Origin: Microbotryomycetes sp. JL201
Lineage: Eukaryota; Basidiomycota; Microbotryomycetes
Assembly: GCA_033819885.1 (NCBI GenBank)
Contig: JAQYUZ010000005.1
Location: forward strand, 124,001-188,000
DNA: 64,000 nucleotides
Direction: 5' to 3'
Notes under the pieces: model-generated
Databases searched by the model: none
Seen by the model: the letters and a program-made list of their open reading frames with translations, nothing else
What the model was told of the DNA's origin: nothing
Part shown: piece after piece, positions 1-12,630 of the stretch
Layout: each line of letters opens with the position of its first letter
Numbering within the stretch: the stretch's first letter is position 1
Made by a program: the position numbers and the translations under genes

Positions 1-1282
1 TTTGTACCCGAGCAAACACTTTGGTTCGCTGGATTAGATCGCGCTCCTCCTTTGTTTTTTTCCGCTCATTCGCCGAGATCTGCGCTCAAAGGAGTGAGCA
101 CGCTTCGAGGAGTTTCTGGGTCCTTCAAATGCATACCTGTTTATAATTGAGCAGTCCTCGATCAAAGATGAATTCTTTGGCCGCCATACGTCGATCATAC
201 TTTTCATTAAACATGTCGAGTATGCTTAATTTGAGTTCAAGATCCGCATCGTTCTCTTCTTGTAGTTCTGGAGCCTTCTCCTCTTCCTCTTTCTCTCCTT
301 CACCTTCTTCGCCGCCTTCCTTGTCTTCTGACTTTGGCTCTGCAACCTGGGCAGGTGGCGCTGTTTTTGGCGCTGCAGGTTGAGCCTCTCCACCGAATTG
401 GTACACTCGACCAAATTCCATATCTTTGACGAGCGTCTCGGCCTCGTTTTCGTACTCTGTTTCAAATTCGAGTCGGCCGGGCATGAACCCAGCAATTTCG
501 TGGCATGTCGGCGCTGACGCGAGAGGCTTAGGGGGAGGAAGAGCTGTTCATTCGCGTTGAATTGTGAGCATTTCTGAAGGACAAGAATCAGGCACGAGGA
601 GACTGACCGAGCGGTCTCGATTGTAGCTCTTCAAGCCTCGCCTTTTTCCGCTTTTGGAATTCTTCCTGGTTGTCATCAAAGTTCGATGCGATACGCTGCG
701 ATAGAAGAAGATTCCTTCAGCACTGTTGCATTCTTGATAGCGAGCATGCTTGTGAGCTCACCGGCAGAGGATAGCTTTCTGACTCGATGTACGTATTGAA
801 GTAATGATCCTTGACATCTTCCTTTGTCCGACCACCAATGTGATCCGCAGTGTCCGCCCAATTGCCCAAGCCGTACATCTGTGCTCCTTCGATCAGCAGC
901 AGTTCTTCGTCTGCGCCCCAATCCTTGTCAAAGATCGGAAACGCATGGGACGAAATGATGCGGTAAGCGTGATTGCTGCGGTGCGGGCCGACTTGCTTGC
1001 CCGCGAGAAAGCACTGCCATGAGAAACTTTAGTGCGACTATTCACCGGCGAAAGAGACAATCGTCGGAAGCCACTCACGGGCACACACAGATCAAAGTCT
1101 GGGCACGTGAGCCGGTCTGGGTAGCCGGGTTGCGTTTCTGCACACCTCATGTGAACATTGTGGGTAATATCTGCCGAGCACGAATCGCATGACGCCTTTG
1201 TGCCGCTCTCGAGTGTCGGCGCCGTGACCGTGTCGGGTCCGCCTGTGTCACGAGGCTTCTGCTTGCGCTTTGTGACCGTCAT
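1..1282 (-). CDS. ADA2: Transcriptional adapter ADA2 (SAGA/ADA complex), 3' end beyond the window
   Basis: Ada2 is the adaptor that binds and stimulates the Gcn5 histone acetyltransferase in SAGA-type coactivators in the nucleus. Seen: the ATG at 1282 opens a short basic leader and a ZZ zinc finger ([16 protein letters not shown], then [10 protein letters not shown] across an intron). A SANT/Myb domain follows ([31 protein letters not shown]), about 950-780. The exon at 484-125 carries the Ada2 signature [16 protein letters not shown], an acidic linker and [15 protein letters not shown]. After an intron the last bases read [20 protein letters not shown], the conserved central helix. The C-terminal SWIRM domain must lie left of base 1. 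At least four introns are spliced. It is divergent from RRP40. Identification is secure; individual splice sites are inferred. Confidence 0.93.
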
Positions 1283-1722
1283 GGTCTATGGCAAACCGAT
1301 TTGCTCGATTACTGATCGACTGTGAGCGCTGTAGTATCGCGTGCTCGTTCGCGTCCGTCCCTCGCTGCAACGATGCGCCTCAACAGGCCACGTCGCGCCG
1401 AACGAGGCTACGCCAGACCAAGTCAACTGCTTCGAAAGTGTGTGTGCGATGAGGCTGGATCAGCGTGCGCCCGTGCGCCCGTGAGTGGTCAAGAGAACGG
1501 TGGGCCAACTGCGGAGGACTGTTGCCCACTACAGCCGTCGAAATGTTGCCGACTTTTGTTCGAATAGTGAAAGTTTGTTTGACTGTCTCGGCCAGAGCGT
1601 CGATTCAGTTGTTGCTGATTTGTCGTTGACTGAGTTCGAAAGTTCAAGAAGCTCGATCATTGCCCTTCTGCCTCTACGGTGCAGTCTCCCGACACTTGAC
1701 CGCCATCTCGACGCATATAACA
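1283..1722. promoter_or_regulatory. Divergent intergenic region between ADA2 and RRP40
   Basis: About 440 bases separate the two divergent start codons. Short open frames cross it, but none matches a family or has convincing splice sites. It presumably holds both promoters and 5' leaders. I saw no clear TATA box. Confidence 0.5.
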
Positions 1723-2635
1723 ATGACCAGCTTACTATTACCAGGTGACGCTCTGCCGTCACCGTCCGGCAGCAACGTTCGATTGCACATTGGCCCCGGT
1801 CTTGTGCAGCAGCAGCAACTTCCTACTGCAGCGGACAAAGGGAAGCAAAAACAGCAAGACGTGAACGATGACGATCGTCCGACTGTGACTGCGACGCGCG
1901 CTGGCCTGCTCGGGCACCATTTGGACGCAAAGAGCGACAAGTGGTGGATTGAGAACGAGATGAGACGCGTGAGCGTGCTATTCCGGTATAGGTAATGTTT
2001 CTCACGATGCGATATTGACTGTTCCGCTCTGTACGCAGTATGTGCCCCATCCGCCGGAGCCCGTCATCGGAATCGTCGTAGCCAGACACGCAGAAGGTTT
2101 CAGGGTCGACATTGGGTCGTCACAAGCTGCCAGCTTGGACGCACTAGCATTTGAAGGTGCAACAAAACGCAACAAGCCGAACCTCAAGGTGCGTTGCACC
2201 TTTGCGACTCGACATGGCGGAGAGCCTTGCCACTGACTTGCCTCCCTGCGTGCTCAAAATCAGGTCGGATCAGTAGTTTACGCACATCTACTTGCCACGC
2301 CGCCTTTCTCGGAACCAGAAATATCTTGCGTTGACTCTACGACTCAGAAAGCGTCTGGGTTTGGCGAACTGACAGGCGGGTTTGTCGTTCGAGGAGTCGA
2401 GCTCAACCGGTGTCGAGCGTGAGTCATTGCAGCTCGTCACTGAGGAATGCCGTTTAACGTTTGAGTGCTCCCGCCACACAGCTTGCTGGCACCCAAGAAC
2501 CCGATCCTGCCAAAGCTTGGCGCGAAATGTCCTTTCGAAGTGGCTGTAGGAATGAACGGGCGAGTGTGGATCAAGACGGGAGACGGAGACGAGGAGCATT
2601 TGATAGACATGGTCCGGGAGATCAAAGGTCGGTAG
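1723..2635 (+). CDS. RRP40: Exosome complex cap subunit RRP40 (EXOSC3-like)
   Basis: Rrp40 is one of the three S1/KH cap proteins of the RNA exosome and threads RNA into the ring in nucleus and cytoplasm. Seen: ATG at 1723, an N-terminal domain, an S1 region (YVPHPPEPVIGIVVARHAEG, then KVGSVVYAHLL) and a KH-type end (LLAPKNPILPKLG, FEVAVGMNGRVWIKTG). Three introns join in frame; one gives NRCR-ALLAPKNP. Total is about 230 residues, near the yeast length of 240. The 3' end is uncertain: the straightforward frame stops at 2635 after REIKGR, but family members usually carry a further C-terminal helix, so another intron and small exon before about 2800 are possible. It lies tandem with the protease downstream. 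Confidence 0.85.
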
Positions 2636-2924
2636 ATGAGCCTCGCATATGTGCAATTATTGCTTAGAGGCCTGAGCACCGCCAAGGTTGCGAGGTTCCG
2701 TGTCCGCCGCGCATCCGGTCCGGCGAGTGTACGAAGGTTTGCAATATTCGGAGGTACGGCAGCGTTTCAAAGAGCGTGGCAGTATGTCTCTCGGGAACTG
2801 CATGTTTCCCGGCTCGGTTTGTGCATCGCCTGTTGCTGCACTGCCCCACCGAGTCTCCGACTGAGTCGAAGAGCGAATTCCTTGGCGCGCGCTCTCTCTC
2901 TCTGATCCACCAGACGCGCCCGCG

Positions 2925-5366
2925 ATGGTGGGCTCGCTCGCCTCGTTGTACCTCCTTGCTGCTGTTGCGGCGAGTGTGCATGCTGCCGATCCCGCGTATC
3001 TCGATCCAGAGTGAGTTGCACGTCTGGTGCCACCGATCAGACCGATCGATTCCACCGTCATAGACGGCACGGCCCCAATCATCGCGCCTTGCAGCTCACT
3101 CAAAGTATAAAGTATGGGCGAGACTATGAACGCTGACCGAGTGTCATGAATGCACAAACAGCCGCGTAACACGCGCACTCGAACGTGCTCAATCGCGTCA
3201 CCAGTCCGCCCTCAATAACTACGCCTACAACAAAGTGAACCACCCAGAATTGTTCGACCAACATGGCACACTCGTCAAGATTGCGTCCGTGATTGAGCAG
3301 ACAGCGTTGAAGCGAAGGCAGAAGCGCAGATCCGTCGTCGACTTTGTCAAGCGTCAGTCGGGCGGTGGATCAGCTCCACAAGGAGCGGTGACCCTCAACG
3401 ACTACTTGTGAGCAGATCGCACGGGTCTTTGGCCTATGCAAGGTCTGACTGAATCCCGACCCGCAGCTCCGAACCGCTCGACATCATGTGAGGCCGCACA
3501 CAGCGTCTCAAAACAGTGTGGGGCAACACCTAATTTTCCAGCAATCTCCGATAGGATCTATGGTAACGTTTCTATTGGCACACCGGCTCAGGTCTTCCCT
3601 TTGCTGTTTGACACCGGGTCGTAAGTTCGCTCAAAGTGAGACACTCTGGCCTGGTCTGACACTCATTTCGGGTTCGACGTTCCAGCTCGGATTTGTGGGT
3701 GTACGAAGCTGGAACAGGTGCACTGAGCGTCCCAGAATGGGATGCCAGCCAGTCGTCGACCGCCGTGACCTCGCCTACGATCCCATGGTGAGCGCAATCT
3801 ACAAGATCAAGGTACGGCGAGCCGTAGGCTGACAACCGCGAGTCTTGCAGGTCCATTCAGTACGGTCGCGGCGAGCAGCAAGGTTATTTGAACCAGGATG
3901 TCGTCGAGCTCGGAGGTTACACTGCAGACACGGTCTTTGCTGCCGCCACTACGCTGAACGAGGCAAGTTCCTGTATCGCCAAGCCACCCGTCAAGGATGA
4001 ACTGACCGAGTTGATGTAGGCTTTCACACCGTACCCCATTTCTGGTCTGTTTGGACTTGGCTTTGGTGTGATAGCATCCTCGGGATACGTACCGTGGTTC
4101 GAGAGGTAGGCGGAGAATCAAGGCGTCGCATAGACTTCGGCTGACGATCCCAACGCTCGCAGACTCCTCAATAGCACCGAGCTCCAAAATCCGCTCTTTT
4201 CGATCTATCTCATTCGCGCTGCCGACGTGACGGACGAGGTCGAAGGAAGTATCCCCGGCGCACAATTGTGCGTCGGTTGCATTGACGAATCCAAATATAC
4301 AGGAGACATGTATGTTCGATGCTGCGCATAGCCTTTGAGTATCTCGCTGACTTTTCTGAACATGCAGCAATTGGGTTCCGGTCAACTCCGAAGCCTTTTG
4401 GACGGTGCCAATGGACGGCATCAATTTCAACGGCTCTGTCATTCCTGGCACGTCAATGAACGCTGCGATCGACTCTGGCACATCGTCAGTAACCTGAACC
4501 TTACGTACCAATGTTGCAAAAGGCTAATCTGAACGAGTGTACAGACTGATCCAGATCCCAGTCGCTGCCGCTCAGGCGTTCTATTCTGTCCTCGGCGGTG
4601 TACAATCCGATCGTGGAGACGGAACTTGGATCATTCCTTGTGATGCGCCGATTGGATCAATCGGCTTCCAATTTCAAGGCGTCAACTACGAGATCCCACC
4701 TCAAGACATTTTGAGGGCAAGGTCGCGCGACCGCACGAGCTGTTTGTTGGCGATCGCAGGTGTTGACAATCAAGACGCTTACGGTAACAGTGTGGCCATT
4801 GTAGGTCTTGCATCACGCTTCCTGAAGGCAATTTGCTTGATTTTGACGATTCGCCACTAGGTCGGCGACGTATTTTTGAAAAACGCGTACACGGTATACA
4901 CTTATTCGTACCAAGGCGCTCCGGCCGTCGGATTCGCTCGCTCCATCATTGCCGGAACTTGGAACGACACAACCAGCGGTACCGAATCGGGCCAGTTTTC
5001 TATTCCGACGGCGACAGGCACCGTCAGTGGTGTGCCTCCTCGACCTACAAGCCAACGACTTGATTCGTCTAGGTCGGTCGGATTGACCAGCGGCGCTTTC
5101 ACGCGAAGGTGAGCATTCTCGAGCCTGGTCCCACATACGTGTGCTTGATGACTCATCCCGTCTTTTGGATATCCAGCAGCGGCGCCGCTCCCACGGCCAA
5201 CACTCGAACATCGGCCACCGGAACGCCCAGTCAATCATCCGCGCCCAACAATGGCGGCGGAGGCGGTAACCCAACGTCCGCTGCACGACTCTCGACGCCA
5301 ATGAGTCTGTCAAGCGTAGGACTCGGATTGTTCGCAGCCGTTTTGAGCGCGTTCTTGACGCTCTGA
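2925..5366 (+). CDS. Secreted, GPI-anchored pepsin-type aspartic protease (A1 family)
   Basis: A cell-surface endopeptidase of the yapsin/pepsin type. Seen: ATG at 2925 begins a signal peptide (LASLYLLAAVAASVHA). A propeptide follows, ending in dibasic sites (KRRQKRRS, FVKRQ) that suit kexin-type processing. The mature domain has YGNVSIGTPAQVFPLLFDTG split by an intron before SDLWVYEAG (first catalytic Asp), the flap tyrosine in IQYGRGEQQGY, and the second catalytic Asp in AAIDSGTS. A Ser/Thr/Gly-rich tail ends in a hydrophobic segment (VGLGLFAAVLSAFLTL), which reads as a GPI-attachment signal. About ten short introns splice in frame. Substrate is unknown; roles in wall protein processing are typical for the family. 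This is a normal, complete cellular gene. Confidence 0.9.
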
Positions 5367-5639
5367 TCGGACTATAGTTGCTTGTCCTTGATCGAATGTC
5401 TGTCGATACTACTGTCAACTCTCTGATTTAGATGCAGAGGTATTAAACTGGCTCACATTATCTTTATTCTATTGGATATCGATTTGTAAAACACTATACC
5501 GAGGTACACTCTTCTCAGACCCGTCTCGAGCAGTGACTAGGGACGAAATGCGAACGAAATATTCTGATGCAAAAGCATGATACGTCTACAGATCGATCTA
5601 CATTTTCGCCTTCCTAGCTTAGAACCCAGTAGCTTTTTC

Positions 5640-8096
5640 TTACTCGTCTCCGTCCTCGTCCAAAAAGTCTCTGTACACTTGATTGTTTGTCTCTTCGACG
5701 AACGGGTATCCTAAATTTTCCAACCCTTGATCAAACTCTTTCGACCTAGTCGGATCAACTTGAATGCCCGCCAAAATCTTGCCCACATCTGTCACGTACA
5801 AACCATCGCACACGTATAATGTCAGCAGCCATCACGCGTCCGAAAATCCGACATCAACACTAGACTGACCTCCACCTTGATTTCGGTAATGAAACAAACT
5901 AATGTTGAACTTCATCTTTTCAACCTCTTCCAAAAACTTTCTCAAAGCTCCAGGTCGTTCTGGAAATTCAAACCGAAAGACTCTTTCGTTTTCGACAGTT
6001 TTTCGTCCACCGACAAGGTACCTGGCGTGAGATTTCGCCATTTCATTATCTGAAATGTCGAGTGGTGACATTCCTTTGTTGGACAAGGTTGTCATGATCG
6101 TCGACAGTTCTTGTTGACGAAGTTGATGCGGAGTCGGTATGGGAGTTGACGCTCCGGACGTGGTCGGACTGTTGCCGGCGGTAGATTGAGGGACGACGGG
6201 TGCGACGCGAGGAGTAGAGAGATAGAAAGACAAAAAGATGAATGCGCGTTTGGGCGACGAGTACCGGTACACGAATTCGGTCACAGCTCGAGGATGGATG
6301 ACCGAGTGGAGGGCGAGGAAACTGGGTGTGGAAGCTGTGGTGTCAGGTCCGTCCCAAGAGCCATGAAGGGTGGTCACTCACGCTCCCTGTTGCTCTGGAA
6401 TGATGACGCGCAACATGGCTTCCTTGCCTTCACCCAACTCTGCTCGATCAGAGATGAACCGCAATCTCGAAAAATTGAGGTTGGCGCCAGACACGATCGA
6501 AATGAACCGCCGACCTTTGCCGACAAGGTTATTCTGGACAATATACTTTTTCATACCTGCAACAGCAAGCGCGCCTGAAGGCTCAGGAGCTGAACGTGTG
6601 TCTGTGGCCATACAACGTTAACGATTCCGCCGAGGTGATCGAGACGAAACCGAGGCGACTTACCTTCAAAGACGTCTTTGATGGCAGCGCACAGCTCATC
6701 GTTGCTGACGAGCACAATCTCGTCCACCAATTGAGCACACAATCGCACTGTTTCTTCGCCCATCTGCCTCACCGCCGTTCCATCCGCAAACAAGCCAACT
6801 TCGGTGAGCGTGATGCGTTGGCCAGCTCGCAAAGTTTGCGCGAGACAATCGGCATCATACGTCTCGACTCCGATGACTTTGACGTGAGGCGGTGCGACCG
6901 CCTTGACGTACGCTGCCACGCCGGCCAAGAATCCGCCTCCTCCGACCGGAACAAAGACGGCGTCGAGTTTGGAGACGTCTGTCTGTCTGAGCATTTCCAC
7001 GCCGCACGTTCCTTGTCCAGCAATAACGTACGGATCGTCGAAAGGTGGGATGATGGTCAGGCCGTGCACTTTGGCCAGCCTTGCGCATTCGCGCTTTGCC
7101 TCGTCAAAGTCTGCGCCGTGCAAGACGACTTTGGCGCCGAGCCTGTCGACGTTTGTGTACTTGATGGATGGTGTATTGAGAGGCATGACGATGGTGCATG
7201 CGATGCCGAGTTCTCTGCCAGAGATGGCGACTCCTTGCGCGTGGTTACCTTTTGTCGACAAGTGGTTGCCACTTGAGATGTCAGCTGGTCGTGTCGTTCT
7301 CGCTCCTTTGGCCAACGCGAACTGACCGGCGGAGCAAGCGACGACGCCTCGCCATCTTTCTTCCTCTGTCAGTTGCGACATCATGTTGTACGCGCCTCTG
7401 ATTTTGAACGAAAAGACTGGCGTCAGATCTTCGCGCTTGAAGAGGACTTGTGCGCCAAGTCGGTTCGACAACTAATATTGACAGGGATATGTCAGTACCA
7501 TGGAATGCCAGTTTGCGCCAGTTTCCAGCGTCGTTGCGCATTGCGACGGCCCAAGATTCGAGTCAAACCGTACCGAGACGGCTGGAGTGAGTGGAGTGCC
7601 TGATGCGGGCAGGATAGAGTAGACGTTGCTGGTGAGTGACATTGTGAGGTAGTTTGGGGTGCCGTCTGCCTGCATCAGGTGCGCTGCAGGTCGCCGCGGG
7701 CGCTCGTCAGTGCGAAGCCAAGCCAAGGCGCGATCCAGTCAATCACGCACGAGGCACGCGCGTGTATTGCTGCGTGTTGGGCTCAAACACCGGTCTGTCG
7801 ATGCGGGTGCCGTCTGGCAGCAGGATTGTGCCGCGCTGTGTGCCGTCTGCGGCCTTTGTCGGAGTCGTCGACTGGCGCAATTTGGGATGCATCGCATGAG
7901 CCTGGCCATTGTTGATCGCCGGCTTGGCGTTCTCCGTCTCTGCGATCAGACCCGTGACAGAGGGCGCCATGTGCGTCATGTCGACCGGTGGCGGAGCGGA
8001 CACAACCGCGGGCGGTCGATTGGCTGCTGCGCACGACGACGCGCTCGGGCCCCTCCGCAAGACGCTCTCGCCTTGCGCTTGTGCCATTCTGACCAT
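5640..8096 (-). CDS. ILV1: Threonine deaminase (biosynthetic threonine dehydratase)
   Basis: Converts L-threonine to 2-oxobutanoate with PLP, the first step of isoleucine synthesis, normally in mitochondria. Seen: [19 protein letters not shown] contains the PLP-lysine region, followed by [14 protein letters not shown], the glycine loop [17 protein letters not shown] and [10 protein letters not shown]. The C-terminal half has tandem ACT-like regulatory segments ([17 protein letters not shown]). The last exon ends in a run of acidic residues at 5640. The N-terminus from the ATG at 8096 (alternative 8087) is Arg/Ser/Ala rich and may be a short mitochondrial presequence. About six introns. The intron at 7249-7326 is 78 bases long and stop-free in frame (see findings). 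It is head to head with NSE3, with 9 bases between start codons. Confidence 0.93.
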
Positions 8097-8105
8097 TCCC
8101 CGGCC

Positions 8106-9804
8106 ATGCCGGTACGCTGACGCTCAACGGTATACTGTCTGACACACTGACTTGCTTCACGACAGCGCGCCCGAGCATCCGCCGCAGCCGCCGCTGCCGC
8201 GTCAAGCGACGCTGAAACAGACTACAGCGACCAGAGCGGCGCACAGCGCACCCAGGCAAGCAAGCAGAAAAGGGGAAAGGGCAAGCAGAAGAAGCGCAGC
8301 CGCGCAGACGCCGGCTCTGCGGGTGACAGCGACCGTTCTGACGGCGGCGAGGACGAGGACGAGGCTCGAGGCGGACGCGGCAAGCGCAGAGCCCTGCTAG
8401 AAGAGGTGAGGCTTGCTCGGCGATGCGAGAAGCCTGTGACTAGGCACGCTGCGCGCTTTTCGCACTGGTTCTGCGCCTGCGAGCACGGAGTTTGCTAACG
8501 CGGACCGACGCGTCGCGACGCCTGTCCATCCAAAACCTCTACACAGGAACGTCAGGAGCTCGTCGCAGCGATGACGAGGCATGTCCTCTTTACAGAACAC
8601 ACCCGCAAGGTGCACACTCGCTCAAACATGATTGCAGCCGGTCAGTGCCTCGCATCGGCATCGGTTCGAGAAAGAATTGACTCCTCTCTCCTCTTGTACC
8701 AGTCCTGACCAAACCAGAGCACAAGGGCTTGTTCAACCATCTCATTCCACTCGTACAAGATCAGCTGAGGGACGTATTCGGCATGGAACTCGTGCCCCTG
8801 CGCGCGAAAGAGAATCAGAACAAGAGTCTGTCCGAACAGGCAAATGAGCCTTCGCCCAGCGGCCTGTCTGACGTTGCTTTGCCTGGACAGGCGCAGCCAA
8901 AACTTATGCTCTACGGTCTACATTGCCCGCAGAGCTCATGCGTGCAGCGGTGACACAGACGTTTGCCGACCTCAGCTCTGCCCAAGACACCGGCGCAGAC
9001 CTCCGCAAGCTCAAGATTTTCGGAACAGAGTTGGCTGACTGGCACGAGGACGGAGACTTGTTGCCAACTGACAGACCTGGCACTGCACCGGTGCGCGACG
9101 TCAAGCGCGAAGAGGGAGCCGCTTATGGCATTCTCGGCGTCGTATTGGCCTTGTGCCTCGTTAACGGCAAGAGCATATCGGATGGCGAGTCTTGGAGGAG
9201 ACCATTGCGATCAAGTGGACGGGCCCAAGCTTACCCGCTCTCGATGTGTTTCGCAGACCAGCTCGTGACATATTTGCGTCGACTGTCTTTGACGCCATCG
9301 ACTGTCATTCCATTGTCGATCAGTTCGACGCATAGGGACAATATGACTCTGGCCAAGTATATTGATCAGCTCGTTCAACAAGGCTACCTAGAAAAGTCGG
9401 CCTCGTCGACGGCGGCTCAGACGGGCAAGACGAGCGGACGAGTGCCATCAACTCAACGGACGCAGCGTGCCAGTGGCGTCGAGGCCGGTGACCCTGGCAT
9501 CGAGTACAGGTGGGGCGCAAGGAGTGAAGTCGAGTTTGGAGAATTGGGCATTGCCCATTTCATTCAGTACATTTACGAGACGGGTCAGAATGTCCAAGTC
9601 GTTCACGAAGACGAAGACCAAGAGGATGATGGCGAACAAGTGGGTGGACAGCAGCAGCAGGAGCATCATCATCAACAGGCTGCGAGCCGCGACCGCTTGA
9701 TCAAGGAGATTGCGAGAGCAGCCGGAGTCAAAAGGTTGCAGTCAGCGTACGAAGACGAAGCGCGACAACAGAGCGATGACCAAGGAGCGATGGCGGAGGA
9801 CTGA
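8106..9804 (+). CDS. NSE3: SMC5-SMC6 complex subunit NSE3 (MAGE homology domain)
   Basis: Nse3 is the MAGE-family winged-helix subunit that pairs with Nse1 and Nse4 and binds DNA in the SMC5/6 genome-stability complex. Seen: a two-codon first exon (ATG CCG) splices into a basic and acidic low-complexity N-terminus. The MAGE domain follows: MTRHVLFTEHTRKVHTRSNM, then LRDVFGMELVPLRAKENQNK. An intron (about 8833-8892) restores the frame to SAAKTYALRSTLPAELM. Later segments are GAAYGILGVVLALCLVNGKS, the winged-helix region LAKYIDQLVQQGYLEK, and YRWGARSEVEFGELGIAHFI. The C-terminus is Gln/His/acid rich. Four introns are needed. It shares a very short divergent region with ILV1. Family assignment is strong; the tiny first exon is inferred. 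Confidence 0.87.
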
Positions 9805-9914
9805 AGAGTAAACGGCTTTTGTTGTGTGTGCGCTTTCATTCCGTTGTTTCGTGTTTTTGTTTGTTGTGCGAATTGGCACCTTGTGATCTTCGGCTTTGCC
9901 CCAATTGGCCCGCA

Positions 9915-12630
9915 ATGGACGACGGAACCGGAGACGCGCCGAAACCAAAGCGGACACGGCTTGCGTGCGCGTGCGATCGGTGCAGGGCGAAAAAGATACG
10001 ATGTGACGAGCTGCTGCCATCGTGCACGCCGTGCTTGAAGGCCAAAGTCACTTGCGTCGTCACGAAACCCAGTGCCAACTCGCTCGTCGCGCCCGTCAGA
10101 CGCAAGACCGGGCCAGGCAGGTCGAGCAGCGTTACCGGACAGAGTCAACAGGGCAGCCATGCGAAACGCTCGGACGGTGGCAGCGCCAGGAACGGCACAG
10201 GCGGTCACAGCTACGGCGCCGGCGACGATGCCAGTCACGCTTCATCCTCGGCCTCACCGCAGAGTCCAGACAGGTATACGGACAGGCACGCACAGGTAAG
10301 AGAAAAGCCCACCTCATCCTTGTCCGGAGCGCAAGGCGTCTCGTACTCTTGGGATGACACACTCGGGCGACTAATCGACGGCCCCACATGGCGCTTTGCT
10401 CCATTTGCAGGCATCAAGCAGCACCTCTCGGGGGCCAGCTACGCTAGCTCACTTGCTGCAAGCGGCGGAGCAACCCAATATGGGCTCGCTTACGCCCGAA
10501 TCTCACGCAAAGACGTCTGCCAGACCGGGATCGCAGACTCAGCCAAGCCACCAGCGCAACGGAGGCGGAGGACAGGCGAGGTTCACAGAGAGTGGCATTG
10601 TGCACAACGTCGATGACCGCAGGAAATTCGTCGGAGCAAGCTCGAGTCAGGCACTCCTCAAGTGGCTCGACATGGAGTCGTCCGGAGCTCGGTTGGCGTC
10701 GCATCTGACGCATGGCATGCAGAGCACGGAACAGTATACGTTCCCCGGTCAAGACACTGAAGATGAGGATCTGCCAGACAACGAGCAGCTCAACGAATAC
10801 CTCGATACCTGGTTCTCGAATCATTACGCTTGGCCGTTCCTCGACGAGGCAAGTACGCGCCAACTGGTCAAGCAACCTCGGTCAAAACTCGACCCTGTCA
10901 ATCGAGCGTTGCTGCATGCGCTCATCGCCAACGCGGCAGATTACGAAGGTCCGACGGGATTTGTCAGTGAAGCCGGCGAGCATCACCTTAGGCTCGCTTG
11001 GCTGTCGCTGCCCTCGCTCATGGGCCGACCGTTCAGATCGTCAGTGCAAACGATCCTATTGCTCGTTCTCGCTCTCCGCAACCGATCAAAGGATGGCCTT
11101 TCCTGGACATTGTGCGCTACGGCCGTGAGGATCGGTTTCTCGTACGGCATGCACTTGAAGGGCGCTGGGCCTTTGGCGAGTCTTGACGCGAGAATATGGT
11201 ATTGCGCGTGAGTTCGAGCTGCAATTGATCCTGTCGATCGCTACTGACACTTGACGTGCCAATGCCGCAGATACAGCCTCGACAAGGTCACGTCGTTCGA
11301 AGCCGGTCGACCGTCCTCCATCGACGACAGGACGTGCGTCATCAGACCGTCCGCAATCGGTTCGAGCGCCACTTTTGTGCTTCCAGGATACGCCCATCCT
11401 GTCGACGTTCTTAGTGTATACTCAACGTTGTGCCAGCAGGCCGAAGCGATCTCGACGCAGCTTTTTACTCAGTTGTCGTCATCTCTATCGCCGGAAGAAG
11501 CTCTAAGACGGATAGGAGAGCGTGATGCCGCGCTCACGAGATGGGCCGAGAGTGTGCCTCTCGAGCTGAGGCCTGGCAACGATCCGCCGACGCCAAACGC
11601 ATTGTTGCCGTACACGACCATGATCCATCACCTTTACCATCATCTGCTCATCACGCTCCATCGGCTCTCGCTGTTTGACCACGCCAAGATTGTCCTGCCC
11701 GAGCTCTGCAAGCCGTCACTGCAACCGTATGCCGGCAGGTTGCAAAACTCGATCTCCATCTGCCTCAACTCTGCCAGGTCCACTCTGTCTTCTCTCGAGC
11801 GCGTGTCAGCTCATTTCCCAAATTGTCGAACTTGGACTTTGCACCCCGTCTTCACGGCCATCATTGTCCTTGCGATTCATACATGGCAGTTCCCTGCAAC
11901 ATGGCAAGCTCGAGCTGATTTGGCAATCCTCGAACACGCCACCGCGTTCGCAGCCGAAGTGTTTACGCGGGTCGGATTCCCACAAGAATTTGTCGAGGTC
12001 TTGCCTCGATTGTACAGAAAGACGAAAGACAAGGTTGACCGACCTTTGATGCCAAGTCGACCGCCGAGTCGTGGAAGTTCTCCAGGCTTGCAACAGACCG
12101 AAACGGGTGGCGTCACATCTTTGGCGACTTCGAGACGTGCAAGTGTTTTCCCTGGCGCCGGAATGGGCCCTCAAGTAGGTTTAAATGTCGAAGCGGCTAA
12201 TGCTCAGCTGGCAAGTGCAGCCAACGAAGGTCTTCAAACGCAAGGGTATCCAGGCTTGGGCGAAGAATTTGGCACGACAGTCGGATGGGATGGCTCGATC
12301 GTTCAAAGCGAGTTCGAGAGTTTGTGGCCGTTTTTGCTCGGTAACGGTGGCTGGCCAACGCTCGATGGCAGTGCCATTGGTTCGAACAACGACGCGAATG
12401 CGGCCGAGTCGTCCAACCTCACGCACGACATGTTCCTTCTACCTGCATCAACACACACCGACGGTCAGGCAGAGCAGCAACCGAATGCATCACCAGGGCC
12501 GAGTGGTGTCGTAACGGGAGGAACCACAGCCGCGTTGCTTTCGCTGGCCGAAGGCGTCACGGCTCACGGTCCGATACAAGGAGATCTCATGTTTGACCCC
12601 GGCTTTTTGTCTGGTTCCGGGTTCGCCTGA
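9915..12630 (+). CDS. Zn2Cys6 transcription factor with fungal-specific TF domain
   Basis: A nuclear binuclear-zinc regulator. Seen: ATG at 9915, then CACDRCRAKKIRCDELLPSC and TPCLKAKVTC, a complete C-X2-C-X6-C-X6-C-X2-C-X6-C cluster at about residues 18-45. A Ser/Gly/Gln-rich linker follows. The central domain (YLDTWFSNHYAWPFLDE, then RIWYCAYSLDKVTSFEAGRP across an intron) is the fungal-specific TF homology region. The C-terminus is Gly/Ala/Thr rich and could be an activation region. Two introns are clear: one from about 10297 to 10410, and one at about 11208-11270 that splits the codon before YSLDK. Total is about 850 residues. It is 110 bases downstream of NSE3 and convergent with the FAD monooxygenase. 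Targets cannot be told from sequence; neighbours in the accessory block are candidates. Confidence 0.88.

Noticed and set aside
2657-3178. 173-codon minus-strand frame overlapping the start of the aspartic protease
   Set aside because: Overlaps the signal-peptide exon and promoter of a clear gene and has no family match.
7783-8259. Minus-strand frame beginning with an Arg-rich peptide (MPGCAVRRSGRCSLFQRRLT) upstream of ILV1, resembling a mitochondrial presequence
   Set aside because: It is antisense to NSE3 exon 2, and I found no splice pair that puts it in frame with ILV1. The Arg richness comes from complementing the GC-rich Ala/Ser codons of NSE3.
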